Source: Clostridiales bacterium (GTDB lineage Bacteria > Bacillota > Clostridia > Oscillospirales > Oscillospiraceae). From it: a stretch of 24,348 nucleotides of DNA. The stretch covers positions 1 to 24,348 of the forward strand of contig SFPN01000025.1 in the NCBI GenBank assembly GCA_004551945.1, in the 5' to 3' direction. This document shows positions 23,007 through 24,348 of the stretch, one piece after another; the stretch's first letter is position 1, and every line of letters starts with the position of its first letter. The notes beneath the pieces were generated by a model. It was not told where the DNA came from. It made no database searches and saw only the letters and a list, made by a program, of their open reading frames with translations. A program made the translations under genes and the position numbers.

Positions 23007-24218
23007 GTGCCGCCTAAGGTCATCAGCCCCCGCCGGGCCGTCGCCATCGAAGCTCTGCTGTTTCTCGCCTACTGCTTTTTCAGCGCTTCCTGGATGGTGG
23101 GCTCCATCGTCACCACCGACATGTGCCACGAGTTTGGGCTTTCTTCCCTTCCCTCCTCGGTGAACAACGCCATCTCCGCCGCCAAGATTCTGGGCAACTT
23201 CGTGGCCGCCTGGATTCTCATTAAATTAGGCCCGAAAAAGACCGTGTCGGTCTCCTGCCTGCTCATCTGCGCCGTGGTGGCGGGGGCCTTTGCCACCAAC
23301 CTGTCCTTCTTCGTGGTCACCCGGTTCCTGCTGGGCTTCGGCGGCGCGCTGCTGATGATCTGCATGACCCCCTACGTGGTCTACTGCTTCGAGCCCCGCC
23401 GCCACCCCATCTGGATCGGCATCAACAACGCGGGACCCAACACCGGCAACCTGATTGCCCTGCTCAGCGTCTCCGCCGTCCGCGCCTGGCTGGGGGACTG
23501 GCGCAGCGTACTGATCTTCTACGGCGCGTTCAGCGTGGTCTTCCTGGTCCTGTGGCTCATCGTGGGCCGGGACTACCCCCTGGCCCCCAAAGCGGCCTCC
23601 GACGAGAAAGCTCCCCAGCTCTACCGCTACCGGGACGGCCTGAAGGAGCCCTTCCTCTACAAATTCCTCTTCACCATGACCGGCCGGCTGGTGATGTACA
23701 CGGTGATGCTCTACCTCTTCCCCCTGAACCCGGACTTTACAGTAAACTCCCAGTTTATCTCCCTGATGATCGCCCTCACCGGCATCCCGGGAACCATCAT
23801 CGGCATCATCCTGGCCAAGAAACTGAAGCGGCAGCTGAGCCTCTTCCGGTTCTCCGGCGTGGCCCAGTCCTTCCTGTTCTTCCTGATGATCCTCACGGAC
23901 TCGCCTACGATCGCCACCGTCTCGGCCATTCTGCTGGGCTTTGTGATCTTCATCTCCACCCCGTCCCTGTTCACCCTGCCCACCAAGCTTCCCGGGGCTA
24001 CCCCGGAGAAGGTGGCCGTCATCCTCACCCTGTACTGGGCGGGCGCCTATACCCTGCAGATGATTGTCTACGCCGTGGTGGTCCATATGGTGAACTCCCT
24101 CGGCTGGTACCTGGCCATGCTCTTTACCGCCCTGTACTCCCTCACCTTCCTCATCGGCACCTTCCTCCTCCCCGACTTCGACAAGCCGGGCGGAACGGAA
24201 GAGGACCCCGCAACCTGA
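23007..24218 (+). CDS. MFS transporter
   Basis: 403 residues from GTG 23007, fixed by GAAAGGAGGA 7 bases upstream and by the promoter at 22932-22960; the frame is open further upstream but that part precedes the transcript. It has twelve predicted membrane helices in two halves. The first helix is about residues 11-30 (AVAIEALLFLAYCFFSASWM), and the inter-domain loop is at about 190-215 (GRDYPLAPKAASDEKAPQLYRYRDGLKEP). RFLLGFGGALLMICMTPYVVY (about 109-129) and the GPNTGNLIALLSV segment are typical of the anion/cyanate-permease-like branch. The substrate cannot be named. Single gene, with GC content back to that of the main genome. Confidence 0.85.
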   Translation: MPPKVISPRRAVAIEALLFLAYCFFSASWMVGSIVTTDMCHEFGLSSLPSSVNNAISAAKILGNFVAAWILIKLGPKKTVSVSCLLICAVVAGAFATNLSFFVVTRFLLGFGGALLMICMTPYVVYCFEPRRHPIWIGINNAGPNTGNLIALLSVSAVRAWLGDWRSVLIFYGAFSVVFLVLWLIVGRDYPLAPKAASDEKAPQLYRYRDGLKEPFLYKFLFTMTGRLVMYTVMLYLFPLNPDFTVNSQFISLMIALTGIPGTIIGIILAKKLKRQLSLFRFSGVAQSFLFFLMILTDSPTIATVSAILLGFVIFISTPSLFTLPTKLPGATPEKVAVILTLYWAGAYTLQMIVYAVVVHMVNSLGWYLAMLFTALYSLTFLIGTFLLPDFDKPGGTEEDPAT

Positions 24219-24233
24219 GCATACAAAAAGCCT

Positions 24234-24251
24234 CGCTGCCAAAAAGCAGCG
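24234..24251 (-). terminator. Small hairpin after the MFS gene
   Basis: CGCTGC (24234-24239) and GCAGCG (24246-24251), loop CAAAAA. The T-run (GCTTTTTG) lies on the minus strand, so it is shaped as a terminator for a converging minus-strand gene that is not present in this window. On the plus strand no T-run follows. Confidence 0.45.
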
Positions 24252-24265
24252 TGCACCTGTAAAAT

Positions 24266-24303
24266 AAAAGTAGACACTCAAAAAAGTGTGGGTGTCTACT
24301 TTT
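24266..24303 (+). terminator. Hairpin with T-run; terminator or mobile-element left end
   Basis: AAAAGTAGACAC (24266-24277) pairs perfectly with GTGTCTACTTTT (24292-24303) and is followed by more T's. An alternative inner pairing (ACACT with AGTGT) exists. It would end the MFS transcript. It stands only 7 bp before a TATAAT (24311-24316) and a new start codon, a compact layout also seen at the ends of insertion sequences. Confidence 0.6.
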
Positions 24304-24339
24304 TTCGTAGTATAATGAATTTGGAAAGGAAGTGAAGAT

Positions 24340-24348
24340 ATGGGCAAG
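24340..24348 (+). CDS. Start of an unidentified gene, cut by the window edge
   Basis: ATG GGC AAG, preceded by GGAAAGGAAGTG (24323-24334), a plausible ribosome binding site, and by TATAAT at 24311-24316. Only Met-Gly-Lys is visible. The tight hairpin-promoter-start arrangement makes a transposase a possibility, but three codons cannot identify the gene. Confidence 0.4.

Overview
The window comes from a GC-rich Firmicute, most likely a gut clostridium of the Oscillospiraceae type (Flavonifractor, Pseudoflavonifractor or Lawsonibacter-like). This rests on strong AAGGAGG ribosome binding sites, a PhoP/PhoR-type system with TTAACA-type Pho boxes, clostridial DUF4358, DHHW and SLH-SGNH proteins, and GC-biased codons. 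The taxon is inferred from gene content; no rRNA is present.

Layout. Positions 1-4223 (+) hold housekeeping genes: the 3' part of prfC, udk, a NimA-like flavin/PPOX protein, and asnS with its own promoter and terminator. The 3' end of asnS is duplicated 231 bp downstream, and the DNA between the copies is packed with hairpins. Positions 4563-13851 (-) are a phosphate regulon. In transcription order it reads phoP, phoR, an HD-domain protein, pstS, pstC, pstA, pstB, phoU and a Na/Pi cotransporter. Two TTAACA-like half-sites at an 11-bp period lie upstream of phoP, pstS and the cotransporter, so the locus looks like three PhoP-controlled units feeding one pathway. Positions 14012-14587 (-) hold a SARP-type regulator that has lost most of its receiver domain.

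Positions 14745-20203 (-) look like a cell-surface O-acylation locus: an SLH-anchored SGNH protein, a second SGNH lipoprotein, a DUF4358 lipoprotein, an MBOAT acyltransferase and a DHHW (AlgJ-like) protein, closed by a strong terminator. murI (+) is divergent from it. Positions 21300-23000 are less GC-rich and look degraded or acquired: an Ogt methyltransferase carrying a cut-off Ada zinc domain, a TauE/SafE stub, and about 650 bp with no intact gene. An MFS transporter (+) with a clear promoter follows. The window ends in a hairpin and the first three codons of another gene, possibly the left end of an insertion sequence.

Most notable are the asnS 3'-end duplication, in which all coding differences are synonymous, as in attachment-site reconstitution, and its multi-hairpin insert. 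Next come the Pho-box architecture, the receiver-deleted SARP regulator, the paired SGNH proteins that lack the usual catalytic Asp, and the Ada-Ogt fusion.
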